Source: Acidovorax soli
GTDB lineage: Bacteria; Pseudomonadota; Gammaproteobacteria; Burkholderiales; Burkholderiaceae_C
Assembly: GCF_014207955.1 (NCBI RefSeq)
Contig: NZ_JACHLK010000004.1
Coordinates: 1 to 64,000 of the forward strand
DNA length: 64,000 nucleotides
Direction: 5' to 3'
Numbering within the stretch: position 1 is the first letter of the stretch; every line of letters begins with the position of its first letter. The notes under the pieces were generated by a model. That model ran no database searches, had not been told where the DNA came from, and saw only the letters and a list, made by a program, of their open reading frames with translations. Made by a program: the position numbers and the translations under genes. Of this stretch, positions 18,623 to 29,510 are shown one piece after another.

Positions 18623-19279
18623 ATGACCTTTGACGCCATTTTGTTCGACTGCGACGGCGTGCTCGTCGACAGCGAGCACATCACCAACGGCGTGCTGCGC
18701 ACCATGCTCAACGAGGCGGGCTGGGCCATCACGCACGACGAATGCATGGCCTACTTCATCGGCCGCACGGTGCGCAGCGCCACGGCCCGCATCGAGGCCG
18801 AGACCGGCAAGCCCCTGACCGACGAGTGGATGGCCAGCTTCTACGCCCGGCGCAATGCCGAGCTGGACCAGCGCCTGGTCGCCATCGAGCACATCCACCC
18901 CGCCATCGAGCGCGTGCACGCCCACCATGGCGGGCGCATCGCCTGTGCCTCGGGGGCCGACCGCTTCAAGGTGGAGATGCAATTGGTCAAGGTGGGGCTC
19001 ATGCCCTACTTCGAGGGCCGCATCTTCAGCGGCCACGAGATGCCCCACACCAAGCCCGCGCCCGATGTGTACCTGGCTGCGGCCGCCGCGCTGCAGGCCG
19101 ACCCCACGCGCTGCGCGGTGGTGGAGGACACGACCATCGGGGTGACCGCCGGCGCGGCCGCTGGCGCCACGGTGTTCGCCTATGACCCCCTGGGGGTGGG
19201 CGAGCAGGCCCTGCGCGCGGCCGGCGCCTCGCAGGTGTTCCGCAGCATGTCCGAGCTGCCGGCCCTGCTGGGCTGCTGA
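18623..19279 (+). CDS. HAD-family hydrolase (phosphoglycolate phosphatase-like)
   Basis: A 218-residue HAD hydrolase of subfamily IA. Motif I is FDCDGVLVDSE (D9 nucleophile, D11 acid), motif II a Ser/Thr in ACASGADR, motif III K in MPHTKPAPDVY, and motif IV EDTTIGV. The cap domain lies between motifs I and II. The family includes phosphoglycolate, beta-phosphoglucomutase and sugar-phosphate phosphatases; the substrate cannot be assigned. It precedes the LysR gene by only 10 bases and may be co-transcribed with it. Confidence 0.9.
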   Translation: MTFDAILFDCDGVLVDSEHITNGVLRTMLNEAGWAITHDECMAYFIGRTVRSATARIEAETGKPLTDEWMASFYARRNAELDQRLVAIEHIHPAIERVHAHHGGRIACASGADRFKVEMQLVKVGLMPYFEGRIFSGHEMPHTKPAPDVYLAAAAALQADPTRCAVVEDTTIGVTAGAAAGATVFAYDPLGVGEQALRAAGASQVFRSMSELPALLGC

Positions 19280-19289
19280 AGCCGGCGCC

Positions 19290-20186
19290 ATGACCCGCCG
19301 CGTCGATGCCTACAGCCTGCGCCTGTTCGCCGCGGTGGCGCAGGAGGGCTCCATCGTGCGCGCTGCCACGCGCGAGCACATCGCGCCCTCGGCCCTGAGC
19401 CGCCGCCTGGCCGACCTGGAGCATGCCTTCGGCACGCCGCTGCTGGTGCGTTCGCCGCGCGGCGTCCAGCTGACCGAGGCGGGCCACCTGGTGTTCGAGC
19501 GCGGGTTGCAGATCGACCAGGGGCTGCAGCAACTGGCGCGCGAGGTGCAGTCGCTCGACGGCCGGGTGGCCGGCACGGTGCGCGTGGCGGCCAATACCTC
19601 GGCCGTGGTGGGCTTTCTGCCCGAGCGGCTCAAGGCCCTGCTGGCCGCGCACCCGGCGCTGCATGTCTCGCTGCAGGAGCTGGACACGCCCGACGTGGTG
19701 CGCAGCTGCCTGGACGACAGGGCCGATGTGGGCGTGGGGGTGCGCATGGACGTGCCCGCCGGCATGGAGCGCTGGCACTTCGCCAGTGACCCGCTGCTGG
19801 TGGTGCTGCCGCGCGGCCATGCGCTCGCCAGGCGCAGTGGGCTCGGTTTCGACCAGGTGCTGCAGTGGCCGCTGATCGGCGTGCGCGCGGGCGGCTCGCT
19901 CGACCGCTTCGTGCATGCCCAGGCCCTGGCTGCCGGGCGCAGCCTGCAGATGGCCGTCTCGGTGGGCAGCTTCGACGCCGTGTGCCGCATGGTCGAGGCG
20001 GGCCTCGGGATCGCCATCGTGCCGCAGAGCGCGGCGGCCGCCTATGCGGGCAGCCGGCACTTTGTGCGCCGCCCGCTGCAGGAGGACTGGGCCGCGCGCG
20101 AGTTGTGCCTGTATGCGCTGCGCAAGACCCCGCGTCTGCGTTCGGTGCAGGCCGTCATCGACGCCTGGTCCGAGCCTGCGGGATAA
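19290..20186 (+). CDS. LysR-type transcriptional regulator
   Basis: A 298-residue LysR regulator: N-terminal winged helix-turn-helix (DAYSLRLFAAVAQEGSI, then SALSRRLADLEHAFGTPLLVR) and a C-terminal ligand-binding domain. The ATG at 19290 is chosen because the helix-turn-helix starts at the normal distance. It is upstream and in the same direction as the fused hydro-lyase operon with a 79-base gap, so it likely senses the substrate or an intermediate of that pathway. LysR genes are more often divergent from their targets, so this co-directional order is mildly unusual. Confidence 0.92.
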   Translation: MTRRVDAYSLRLFAAVAQEGSIVRAATREHIAPSALSRRLADLEHAFGTPLLVRSPRGVQLTEAGHLVFERGLQIDQGLQQLAREVQSLDGRVAGTVRVAANTSAVVGFLPERLKALLAAHPALHVSLQELDTPDVVRSCLDDRADVGVGVRMDVPAGMERWHFASDPLLVVLPRGHALARRSGLGFDQVLQWPLIGVRAGGSLDRFVHAQALAAGRSLQMAVSVGSFDAVCRMVEAGLGIAIVPQSAAAAYAGSRHFVRRPLQEDWAARELCLYALRKTPRLRSVQAVIDAWSEPAG

Positions 20187-20265
20187 CCCGGATCGCTAGT
20201 TTTGCGAGACCCCCTGTGCTGTATGGGCGCTTGGCCTGCGCGGGGCAGCGGCCGATCATACAGGC

Positions 20266-22248
20266 ATGCAAGCCGATGCCAGCACAGTCCGCTTCGACGG
20301 ACGGATCCTCTTTCTCAGCCAGAGCGCCGATCGGGTGCGCAGGCAGCTTGGTGGCGAGGCGCTCACACCGGCACAGGCCGGCGCGCTGCGCGACGATGTC
20401 TCCACCGATGAGATCACGCCGCTGCCCATCCTGACCCATTTCGACGCACAACTGGGCCGCTACCCTTACACCGGCTTTCGGGTGGACGACTGCCTGCCCA
20501 TCGCGGTCGATGCGGTGCGCCAGGGCGGCTTCGAGGTCACGGTGGCCGGCAAGCGCTACGGCAAGGGCTCCTCGCGCGAGCACAGCCCTGCGGCGGAGAA
20601 GTTCGCCGGCGTGCGCCTGGTGGTGGCAGAGAGTTTCGAGCGCATCTACCGCCAGAATGCCGACAACATCGGCCTGTTCACGTCCACCGATTTCGGCTTG
20701 GTCGAGCGCATCCAGCGCGGCGAGGCCATTGCCATCGAGGAACTGGTGGCGGGCCGCGATGCGCTGGCTGCGGCCATTCTGCGCAGCGGCGGGCTGCTGC
20801 GCTTTGGCCAGCGCTTCATGCGGGATGTGGCGCCAGCGGCCGAGGTGGGGCAGGGCGCCGGCACGCCGCGCACCCTGTTCGAGAAGATCGTCGCGCGCCA
20901 TGCCCTGGCCACGGAGCTGACCGCAGCCCATGCGGCGCCGGGCGAAGGGGCCTTTGTGCGCGCTGACTGGCGCTTCATCCACGAGTACTACACCGGCATG
21001 GCGGCGCACATGCTCGATGCCGAGTTCGGTGCCGGGTTGGCGCTGCAGGGGCCCGAGTCCATCGTGGTGTTCGAGGACCACACCTCCTACGTGCACGAGA
21101 GCGCCACCCATGTGCGTGCCGGCCTGGTGCCCAACGTGCTCGCCATGTGTGCGGCGCAGCGCGCCTTCGCCAAGCGCTTCGGCCTGCGCATGCACCGCAC
21201 GCTGACCGAGGAGGAGGCCCTGCTCGACGATGGCCGCAACGTCGCCGGCATCTCGCACGCCATGGTGGCCGAGCACTATGCGCTGCCCGGCCAGGTGGTG
21301 GTGGGCACCGACTCGCACACCCCGCACAGCGGCGCGCTGGGCTGCGTGGCCTTTGGTGTGGGCACGACGGACATGGCCAATGCCTTTGTGACCGGGGCGG
21401 TGCGGCTTACGGTGCCCGAGTCGCTGCGCATCGTGCTCGACGGTGCAGTGCCCGCGGGCGTGACCGCCAAGGACATCGTGCTGCACCTGCTGGCGCTGCC
21501 CGCCATCCGCGCGGGCGCAGGCCTGGGCAAGGTGTTCGAATTTGGCGGCCCGGCCGTGGCCGGCCTGTCCACCGACGAGCGTGCCACCCTGACCAACATG
21601 ACGGCCGAGCTCGGCGGCTTCACCGGTATCGTGGCGCCAGATGCCGAGACCGTGCGCTTTCTGCGCGAGCGGCGCGGTGTGGACTTCCGCATCGAGCCCT
21701 GGATGCACAGCGACCCCGGTGCGCGGTATGCGCAAACCCTCACCGTGGTCTGCGCGGCCCTCACGCCCATGCTGGCGCGCCCGGGCGATCCGGGCAATGG
21801 CCTGCCGCTGGCCGAACTGGACGGGCCCGTGAAGGTACAAATTGCCTACGGGGGCTCGTGCACCGCGGGCAAGCGCGAGGATTTCGACCTCTACCACGGC
21901 GTGCTGCAGTGGGCCGTGCAGCGCGGCCTGCGTGTGGCGCCACACGTGCAGCTGTTCCTGCAGTTCGGCACCTCGGCCGTGCGCGACTACTGCGTGGCCC
22001 GCGGTTACATGCCGGTGTTCGAGCAGGTGGGCGCGCGCATGCTGCAGCCCTCGTGCGGGGCCTGCGGCAACTGCGGGCCGGGCTCGTCCACCTCGGCGGA
22101 CCAAGTCACGGTGAGCGCCATCAACCGCAACTTTCCAGGCCGGGGCGGCCCGGGCCAGGTCTGGCTGGCCAGCCCCCCCACGGTGGTGGCCAGCGCGATC
22201 GCAGGGGAGCTGCTGTCCTTTGCCGACCTGAAAGCACGGCATCCCTGA
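20266..22248 (+). CDS. Fused LeuD-LeuC-like aconitase-family hydro-lyase
   Basis: A 660-residue aconitase-superfamily enzyme in which the small swivel (LeuD-like) domain comes first (motif YGKGSSREHS at residues 98-107, residues about 1-195) and the large (LeuC-like) domain follows (about 225-660). The [4Fe-4S] cysteines are C531 in YGGSCTAG and C597, C600 in PSCGACGNCG. The usual SCTN-S/G-R active-site loop reads SCTAGKRED here, so the conserved Asn is Ala and the Arg position is shifted. It would isomerise or hydrate a 2-hydroxy acid of the isopropylmalate/citramalate type. It is followed by a Bug binding protein and a LeuB-like dehydrogenase. Substrate unknown; a role in leucine synthesis is unlikely given the operon. 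Confidence 0.85.
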   Translation: MQADASTVRFDGRILFLSQSADRVRRQLGGEALTPAQAGALRDDVSTDEITPLPILTHFDAQLGRYPYTGFRVDDCLPIAVDAVRQGGFEVTVAGKRYGKGSSREHSPAAEKFAGVRLVVAESFERIYRQNADNIGLFTSTDFGLVERIQRGEAIAIEELVAGRDALAAAILRSGGLLRFGQRFMRDVAPAAEVGQGAGTPRTLFEKIVARHALATELTAAHAAPGEGAFVRADWRFIHEYYTGMAAHMLDAEFGAGLALQGPESIVVFEDHTSYVHESATHVRAGLVPNVLAMCAAQRAFAKRFGLRMHRTLTEEEALLDDGRNVAGISHAMVAEHYALPGQVVVGTDSHTPHSGALGCVAFGVGTTDMANAFVTGAVRLTVPESLRIVLDGAVPAGVTAKDIVLHLLALPAIRAGAGLGKVFEFGGPAVAGLSTDERATLTNMTAELGGFTGIVAPDAETVRFLRERRGVDFRIEPWMHSDPGARYAQTLTVVCAALTPMLARPGDPGNGLPLAELDGPVKVQIAYGGSCTAGKREDFDLYHGVLQWAVQRGLRVAPHVQLFLQFGTSAVRDYCVARGYMPVFEQVGARMLQPSCGACGNCGPGSSTSADQVTVSAINRNFPGRGGPGQVWLASPPTVVASAIAGELLSFADLKARHP

Positions 22249-22274
22249 GAAAACATAACGACAGGAGACAAACG

Positions 22275-23249
22275 ATGCATTCCTTGAACTTGGCATCCCG
22301 GGGCCGGCGGGCCTTGCTGCTGGCTACCTTGGCCGCGGGTAGCCTGGCCCACGCACAGGGCGACAAGCCCGTGCGCGTGATCGTGCCGCTGACCACGGGC
22401 TCGACCGTGGACACGCTGGCCCGCGCACTCTCGCCGCCGCTGGCGCGTGCGCTGGGCCAGCCGGTGGTGGTGGAGAACATCGCGGGCGCGGGCGGTGTTT
22501 CGGGCACGGCGCAGCTGGTGCGCGCGCCCAAGGACGGGCAGACCCTGGCGCTGGTCTCGTCCAACCACGTGATCAACCCGGCCATCTACAAGAGCATGCC
22601 TTTCGACACGCTCAAGGACATCACGCCCATCACCGTGGTCGGCACGGTGCCGCTGGTGCTGGTGGCCACCAATGCGCTGCCGGTCAAGACCCTCAAGGAG
22701 CTGGTGGCCTATGCCAAGGCGAATCCCGCCAAGGTGGACTATGGCTCGGCCGGCAACGGCAGCGTGCTGCACCTGGCGGCCGAGCTGCTCAAGAGCGAAG
22801 GTGGCATCTTTCTCACGCACATCCCTTACAAGGGCACGGGGCCGCTGACCACGGACCTGATCGGCGGGCAGATCCACCTGGCCTTTCTGTCCGTCACGGC
22901 GGCGGCGCCGCATGTAAAGGCTGGGCGCCTGAAGGCGCTGGGCGTTTCCACCACGCAGCGCTCGCAGGTGCTGCCCGAGGTGCCCACCCTGGCCGAGGCG
23001 GGGCTGCCGGGCTACAGCTTCGATGCCTGGATCGCCCTGATCGGCCCGGCCGGCCTGCCCAAGCCCCTGGTGCAGAAGTTCTACCAGGACGTGAAGGCCA
23101 CGCTGGCGCAAAAGGAAGTGCAGGACATCATGGCGGCACAAGGCATCGCCCCCGTGGGTTCCACCCCCGAGAGCGCCGAGCCCTTCTTCAAGGCCGAGCT
23201 GGCCAAGCATGCCGAGCTGGTGCGCCAGTCGGGTGCGGTGAAGGACTGA
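22275..23249 (+). CDS. Bug/TctC-type periplasmic solute-binding protein
   Basis: A 324-residue tripartite tricarboxylate receptor of the Bug family. It has a Sec-type signal peptide cleaved after AHAQ near residue 28, then PVRVIVPLTTGSTVDTLAR, VVVENIAGAGGVSGT and the domain-2 segment HIPYKGTGPLTTDLIGGQI. Bug proteins bind carboxylated metabolites with high affinity. No TctA or TctB permease gene is in the window, so it either serves a permease encoded elsewhere or is a sensor. RBS AGGAGA precedes the ATG, and its stop overlaps the start of the dehydrogenase (TGATG), which links uptake and oxidation of one substrate. Confidence 0.9.
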   Translation: MHSLNLASRGRRALLLATLAAGSLAHAQGDKPVRVIVPLTTGSTVDTLARALSPPLARALGQPVVVENIAGAGGVSGTAQLVRAPKDGQTLALVSSNHVINPAIYKSMPFDTLKDITPITVVGTVPLVLVATNALPVKTLKELVAYAKANPAKVDYGSAGNGSVLHLAAELLKSEGGIFLTHIPYKGTGPLTTDLIGGQIHLAFLSVTAAAPHVKAGRLKALGVSTTQRSQVLPEVPTLAEAGLPGYSFDAWIALIGPAGLPKPLVQKFYQDVKATLAQKEVQDIMAAQGIAPVGSTPESAEPFFKAELAKHAELVRQSGAVKD

Positions 23250-24367
23250 TGCCCTGCATCGCGTTTCTGCCCGGTGAGGGCATCGGCCCCGAGGTGCTGG
23301 CCCAGGCGCGCGCGGTGCTCGAAGACCTGCGCGGGCCGGGCTTCGGCTTCGACGCAGTGGAGGTACCCGTAGGTGCGGTGGCCTGCGACGCCCATGGCCA
23401 TCCCTTGCCACAGGCCACACTGGCGGCGGCCTGCGCGGCCGATGCCGTGCTCTTTGGCGCCGTGGGCGATCCGCGCCACGACCACCTGCCGCGCGCGCTG
23501 CGGCCCGAGCAGGCCATCCTGGGCCTGCGCCGGGGCCTGGGGCTGTATGCCAGCCTGCGCCATATCCGCATCGACGCGGCCACGGCCGTGCTGTCGCCGC
23601 TCAAGGCGTCGGTGGTGCAGGGCGTGGACCTGCTCGTCGTGCGCGAGCTCGATGGCGATGTGTACACCGCCACGCCCAAGGGGCAGCGCATCGCTGCAGA
23701 GGAGCCGTTTGCTGGCGACGCCGAGGGCTTCGACAGCATGCGCTACGCCGCGGGCGAGGTGCAGCGCGTGGCGCATGTGGCTTTCCGCGCGGCGCGCGCC
23801 CGGCGCGGCCAGCTGGCCAGTGTGGACAAGGCCAATGTGCTCGAAACCTCGCGCCTGTGGCGCCAGGTAGTGTCCGAAGTGGGGCGTGACCACTACCCCG
23901 ACGTGCAACTGCGCCACTGGTACGCCGACAACGCGGCCATGGCCCTGGTGGCCAGCCCGCGCGATTTCGACGTGGTGCTGGCGGGCAACCTGTTCGGCGA
24001 CATCCTCAGCGATGTGGCTTCGGTGCTCACGGGCTCCATCGGCCTGCCCGCAGCCGCGCTGCTGGGCGATGGCGAGCCGGGCCGCACGCGCGGCCTGTTC
24101 GAGGCCGGCCACGGCACGGCGCTCGACATCGCGGGCCAGGACCGCGCCAACCCCGTGGGCTGCATCCGTGCGGCAGCCTTGCTGCTGCGCCACGCCCTGG
24201 CACGGCCCGACCTGGCCGACCGGGTGGAGGCCGCAGTGCTGGCGGCCCTGGCCCAAGGCTGGCGTACGGCCGACATCGCCATCCCGGACACGCCGGCGCA
24301 CCTGCGCGTGGGTACGCAGGCCATGGGGGACGCCATACGGCAGGCCTTGGCCCCGGCAGGAAACTGA
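23249..24367 (+). CDS. LeuB-like isopropylmalate/tartrate dehydrogenase-family enzyme
   Basis: A 372-residue NAD-dependent beta-decarboxylating dehydrogenase. Visible family features are the GEGIGPEV start, the substrate-recognition helix RPEQAILGLRRGLGLYASLR, VVRELDGDVYT, the catalytic Lys in DKANVLETSRLWR, HWYADNAAM, GNLFGDILSD and EAGHGTALDIAG. The Glu and Ile-Leu residues of the recognition helix resemble LeuB more than isocitrate or tartrate enzymes, which suggests a hydrophobic 3-alkylmalate substrate (inference). Its start overlaps the Bug gene stop (TGATG). Together with the fused hydro-lyase it repeats the last two steps of leucine synthesis, but in a catabolic setting. Confidence 0.88.
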   Translation: MPCIAFLPGEGIGPEVLAQARAVLEDLRGPGFGFDAVEVPVGAVACDAHGHPLPQATLAAACAADAVLFGAVGDPRHDHLPRALRPEQAILGLRRGLGLYASLRHIRIDAATAVLSPLKASVVQGVDLLVVRELDGDVYTATPKGQRIAAEEPFAGDAEGFDSMRYAAGEVQRVAHVAFRAARARRGQLASVDKANVLETSRLWRQVVSEVGRDHYPDVQLRHWYADNAAMALVASPRDFDVVLAGNLFGDILSDVASVLTGSIGLPAAALLGDGEPGRTRGLFEAGHGTALDIAGQDRANPVGCIRAAALLLRHALARPDLADRVEAAVLAALAQGWRTADIAIPDTPAHLRVGTQAMGDAIRQALAPAGN

Positions 24368-24422
24368 GGCGTGTGCCACGCAGGAGGCTTCTCTTAAACT
24401 TCCGCGCAGGGAGGAAGAAGCT

Positions 24423-25805
24423 GTGACAACACTGCAGTTCGTCGTGCGTTGGGTGGGACTGGCCTTGGCGGTCGCGCTGGCCGGGTGTTCGTCCGTGCGG
24501 CCGTGGACCAACGAGCCCATGCCGCTTTCTGAGCAGGCGGTCACGCAGCGGCCTTCGCAGCGCGACCCGAGCATCCTGGTGGCGGTCACGCTTTCGGGCG
24601 GCGGGGCGCGGGCCGCCGCGTTCGGCTTCGGCGTGCTCACCGAGATGCAGAACACGGTGTTCGAATGGAACGGCCAGCGCACCACCTTGCTCGATGCCAC
24701 CGACGTGGTCAGCGGGGTGTCGGGCGGCAGCATCGTGGCGGCCTACTATGCGGCGCATGGCATCGAGGGGCTGCCGCGCTTCGAGCATGAATTCCTTCGG
24801 CAGAACTTCCAGAACAGCCTGATCACCCAGGCCCTGCGCCCGGGCAACCTGGTGGACCTGACCTCGCCCTGGTTCGGCCGCACCCACCTGCTGGCGCGCC
24901 GGCTCGACGAGCTGTATGCCGGCAAGACCTTCGGCGATGTGGAAAAGCGCCCGCGCCACCCGCAGCTGTTCATCACCGCGACCGACATGTCGCTGGGCAC
25001 GGGATTCGAGTTCACCTGGGAGCAGTTCGCGCTGATCTGCTCGGACCTGCGCTCGGTGCCGCTGTCCTTCGCGGTGGCGGCTTCGTCGGCCGTGCCCCTG
25101 CTGCTCAGCCCCATGACGCTCAAGAACCATGCGGACCAGTGCGCCACCCGTCCCGCCGCCACCCACCTGGCGCGCGCCACCGCCAGCGACTACCGCTCGC
25201 GCCTGTACCGTGTCAACGAGCAAAGCTACCTCGATGCCCGGCGCAAGCCCTATATCCACCTGGTCGATGGCGGATTGTCTGACAATCTGGGCCTGCAGCG
25301 CCTGCTGGACCGGGCGCTGGCCGGCGGCGGGCTGCGTGAGAGCTTCAGCGAGGTGGGCATCCCGCCGGGCAGCATCCGCAAGCTCGTGCTGATCACGGTG
25401 AATGCCGAGCGCGACCCCTCGTTCAACATCGACACCAGCGACAAGGTGCCCGACATGCTGCAGGTGGTCGATGCCCTGCTGTTCGGCACCGGCGCACGCG
25501 CCACGCGCGAGACGCAGGAGTACCTGCGCGACATCACCGCACAGTGGCGCAAGACCCTGGCGGAGCACCCGCACAGCGGTGGCGACGTGTTCGCGCCCAA
25601 CGCCGAGATCCATGTGGTGCCGGTGAACCTGCGCGATTCGCCCGACGACGTGGCGCGACCGCGCCTGTTGCAGATCCCCACGGCCTTCTCCATCGAGCAG
25701 CACGAGGTCACGGACCTGATCGAGGCCGGCGGCAGTGTGCTGCGGCACTCGCCCGAGTTCCGTGCGCTGGTGCAATCGCTGCCGGTGTACCAGGCGCCGC
25801 AATAA
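24423..25805 (+). CDS. Patatin-like phospholipase lipoprotein
   Basis: A 460-residue patatin-family hydrolase with a lipoprotein signal (LAVALAGC, lipidation at about C22). The oxyanion loop GGGARAAAFGFG is near residue 59, the nucleophile is S100 in GVSGGS, and the dyad Asp is D282 in VDGGLSDN. It would act on membrane lipids or esters from the periplasmic or outer-membrane side. The start is GTG 24423 with GGAGG upstream. It stands alone between the LeuB-like gene (55 bases before) and a convergent GST gene. Patatin lipoproteins are common in betaproteobacteria; the physiological substrate is unknown. Confidence 0.9.
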   Translation: MTTLQFVVRWVGLALAVALAGCSSVRPWTNEPMPLSEQAVTQRPSQRDPSILVAVTLSGGGARAAAFGFGVLTEMQNTVFEWNGQRTTLLDATDVVSGVSGGSIVAAYYAAHGIEGLPRFEHEFLRQNFQNSLITQALRPGNLVDLTSPWFGRTHLLARRLDELYAGKTFGDVEKRPRHPQLFITATDMSLGTGFEFTWEQFALICSDLRSVPLSFAVAASSAVPLLLSPMTLKNHADQCATRPAATHLARATASDYRSRLYRVNEQSYLDARRKPYIHLVDGGLSDNLGLQRLLDRALAGGGLRESFSEVGIPPGSIRKLVLITVNAERDPSFNIDTSDKVPDMLQVVDALLFGTGARATRETQEYLRDITAQWRKTLAEHPHSGGDVFAPNAEIHVVPVNLRDSPDDVARPRLLQIPTAFSIEQHEVTDLIEAGGSVLRHSPEFRALVQSLPVYQAPQ

Positions 25806-25811
25806 ACCGGT

Positions 25812-26486
25812 TCAGGGTCGGGTGTCTGGAGCGGGCGTGGTCGGTACGTCCTGCTCTTCGGCCGCCTCGATCTGCGCGGCCATGGCGCGCTGGTAGCCCG
25901 GGCGCTGCTGCAGGCGGTGCCAGTACAGCAGCGTGCGCTCGCCGAACTCGGGCGACAGGCCCAGGTGTTCGGCCAGCAGCAGGGCATAGCCCACGGAGAC
26001 ATCGGCCGCGGTGAAGCGCTCCGCACACAGGTACTCGCTGCGCGCCAGCGCCGATTCCACGGCGCGCAGGCGGGCCAGGAACCAGCGGCGGTAGTCCTCC
26101 ACCACCTGGGGCTGCTGGCGCTCCCGGGGCTCGAAGCGGCCATAGCGCAGCACCAGGGTCTGCGGAAAGGTCAGCGTGGCCTCGCCCAGGTGCAGCCAAT
26201 TCAGGTAGGCGCCGTAGGCCGGGTCCACGGGGCGCACGTCCAGCCCGGCGTCGGGGTGGGCGGCCGCCAGGTACTGGCAGATGGCAGCCGATTCGGTCAT
26301 GCGCACATCGCCCTGCACGAGCAGGGGCACGGTGCCCAGCGGGTTCAGTTCGAGGAAGCTGCGCGCTTTCAGCCGGGGCGGAAAGGGCAGCATGTGCAGC
26401 GAGTACGGCAGCTGCAGTTCTTCCAGCATCCACAGGGGGCGGAACGAGCGCGCGCTGACGCAGTGGTACAGGTGGATCATCGGCAT
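25812..26486 (-). CDS. Glutathione S-transferase family protein
   Basis: A 224-residue GST. The thioredoxin-fold domain covers residues 1-80 ([17 protein letters not shown], with the cis-Pro in GTVPLLV and ESAAICQYL binding the glutathione gamma-glutamyl part); the alpha-helical C-terminal domain follows ([15 protein letters not shown]). The start is placed at ATG 26486 (MPMIHLY); ATG 26480 is equally possible. It conjugates or reduces small electrophiles in the cytoplasm. It is convergent with the patatin gene, 6 bases away, and 64 bases downstream of an AraC regulator in the same direction. Confidence 0.9.
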   Translation of the reverse strand: MPMIHLYHCVSARSFRPLWMLEELQLPYSLHMLPFPPRLKARSFLELNPLGTVPLLVQGDVRMTESAAICQYLAAAHPDAGLDVRPVDPAYGAYLNWLHLGEATLTFPQTLVLRYGRFEPRERQQPQVVEDYRRWFLARLRAVESALARSEYLCAERFTAADVSVGYALLLAEHLGLSPEFGERTLLYWHRLQQRPGYQRAMAAQIEAAEEQDVPTTPAPDTRP

Positions 26487-26550
26487 CGGGTTCAGTGTAG
26501 TCCCCGGCCGCGGCGGCCCGGGTTCACCACGCTGCCAGTGCGGTTGCAGA

Positions 26551-27633
26551 TTACGCCGCCGTGCGGGCCAGGCGCCGGTATTCGGCAGGCGAGTGCCCCG
26601 TCCAGCCCTTGAAGGCGCGGATGAAGCTCTTTTCATTGACGAAGCCTGCGGCCTCGGCCACCTGCTTGATGGGGCGGTCGCTGCGGTGCAGCAGCTCCAT
26701 GGCGCGGCCCTGGCGCACATCGTCCTTGAGGCCCTGCAAGGTGGCGCCTTCTTCTTTGAGCTGGCGGTGCAGGGTGCGCGGCGACACATGCAGCAGGTGG
26801 GCCAGCGACTCGGCACTGTGCGCGGCCAGCGCCTGGCCGGGGTGGCCCTGCACCGGGGCGCCCAGCAGCTGGCGCACGCGGGCCACCAGCAAGCGGTCGC
26901 GCCGGTACTGGAGCACGGTGAGCGGCAGCGCGTGCTGCAGCATCTGGCGCAGTGCAGCCTCGTCGCGCCGCAGGGGCAGGGCGAGGTAGCGTGCGTCGAA
27001 ATGGATGGCCGTCTGCGGCGCGTGGAAGCGCACGGGCCCGCCCGGGAACAGCACGCCATAGGCCTCGGCATGCCGCGGCGGTGCAAAGGCGAATTCGGCT
27101 GCCAGCAGCGGCACGCGCGAATCCACCATCCAGCAGCCCAGGCCCAGGGCGTTGCGCAGCACCGAGACCAGGCAGAATTCGCGCAGCGAGCCCAGGTCGC
27201 GGTTCTCCACGATGGCCAGCGTGGCCGTGCTGTCGGCCTGGGTGAGGTGCAGCGTGATGTCGTCGGCCAGCAGGCCATGGTGGCGGCACCAGCGCTTGAG
27301 CGCCACGCCCAGGTCGGGCGAGCTGATGGAAGCGCGCGCCAGCATGCCGTAGCTGCCCCAGGGCAGGCGCCGGCCGAACCAGCCCAGGGCCTCGTCGTCG
27401 AGCTCGCGCATGGCGGCGCCCGAGACCTCCTCCATCTGCCAGGCGGTGATGCGGGCGCTCTCGTCGAACAGCAGGCCGGGCGCAATCTGTGCCTGGGCCA
27501 GCGCCCAGGCGGGGCTCATGCCGCGGCGCCTGTAAGCGAGTGCAATCGCCTGCACGAAGGCAATGGGGGTGGCGGCTGGCGCGGTCTTGGGGGCGGGCAG
27601 GCCCTCGGAGGGCACAGAGGCGGGGGATTTCAC
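26551..27633 (-). CDS. AraC-family transcriptional regulator
   Basis: A 360-residue AraC regulator with an N-terminal arabinose-binding-like domain of the OruR/ArgR-type subgroup (residues about 25-240) and a C-terminal double helix-turn-helix ([22 protein letters not shown] and [32 protein letters not shown]). It is divergent from the acyl-CoA ligase gene with a 135-base gap that probably holds both promoters. I expect it to control the ligase and perhaps the downstream liuBCD run, which lacks the LiuR palindrome (inference). Effector unknown, likely a fatty or branched-chain acid. Confidence 0.92.
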   Translation of the reverse strand: MKSPASVPSEGLPAPKTAPAATPIAFVQAIALAYRRRGMSPAWALAQAQIAPGLLFDESARITAWQMEEVSGAAMRELDDEALGWFGRRLPWGSYGMLARASISSPDLGVALKRWCRHHGLLADDITLHLTQADSTATLAIVENRDLGSLREFCLVSVLRNALGLGCWMVDSRVPLLAAEFAFAPPRHAEAYGVLFPGGPVRFHAPQTAIHFDARYLALPLRRDEAALRQMLQHALPLTVLQYRRDRLLVARVRQLLGAPVQGHPGQALAAHSAESLAHLLHVSPRTLHRQLKEEGATLQGLKDDVRQGRAMELLHRSDRPIKQVAEAAGFVNEKSFIRAFKGWTGHSPAEYRRLARTAA

Positions 27634-27768
27634 GGGTGCCAGTGTGCCCGAGGTGTGGCACGATTTGCAACCTTTGTGTCAAGCGGGGGCCGTGGCAGGC
27701 TCCTATGCTTGCATATCGCTCGCCATGCATTCCCTGTGCGGGAGCGCGACACGCAAGGAGACAAGAAC

Positions 27769-29496
<1,728 letters not shown>

Positions 29497-29510
29497 AAGA
29501 GATCCGCTGC

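Noticed and set aside
20266-22248. LeuD-LeuC fusion as a sequencing artefact
   Set aside because: The frame is continuous over 660 codons with normal codon use, and the domain order (swivel first) is not that of adjacent leuC-leuD genes joined by a lost stop, which would give LeuC first.
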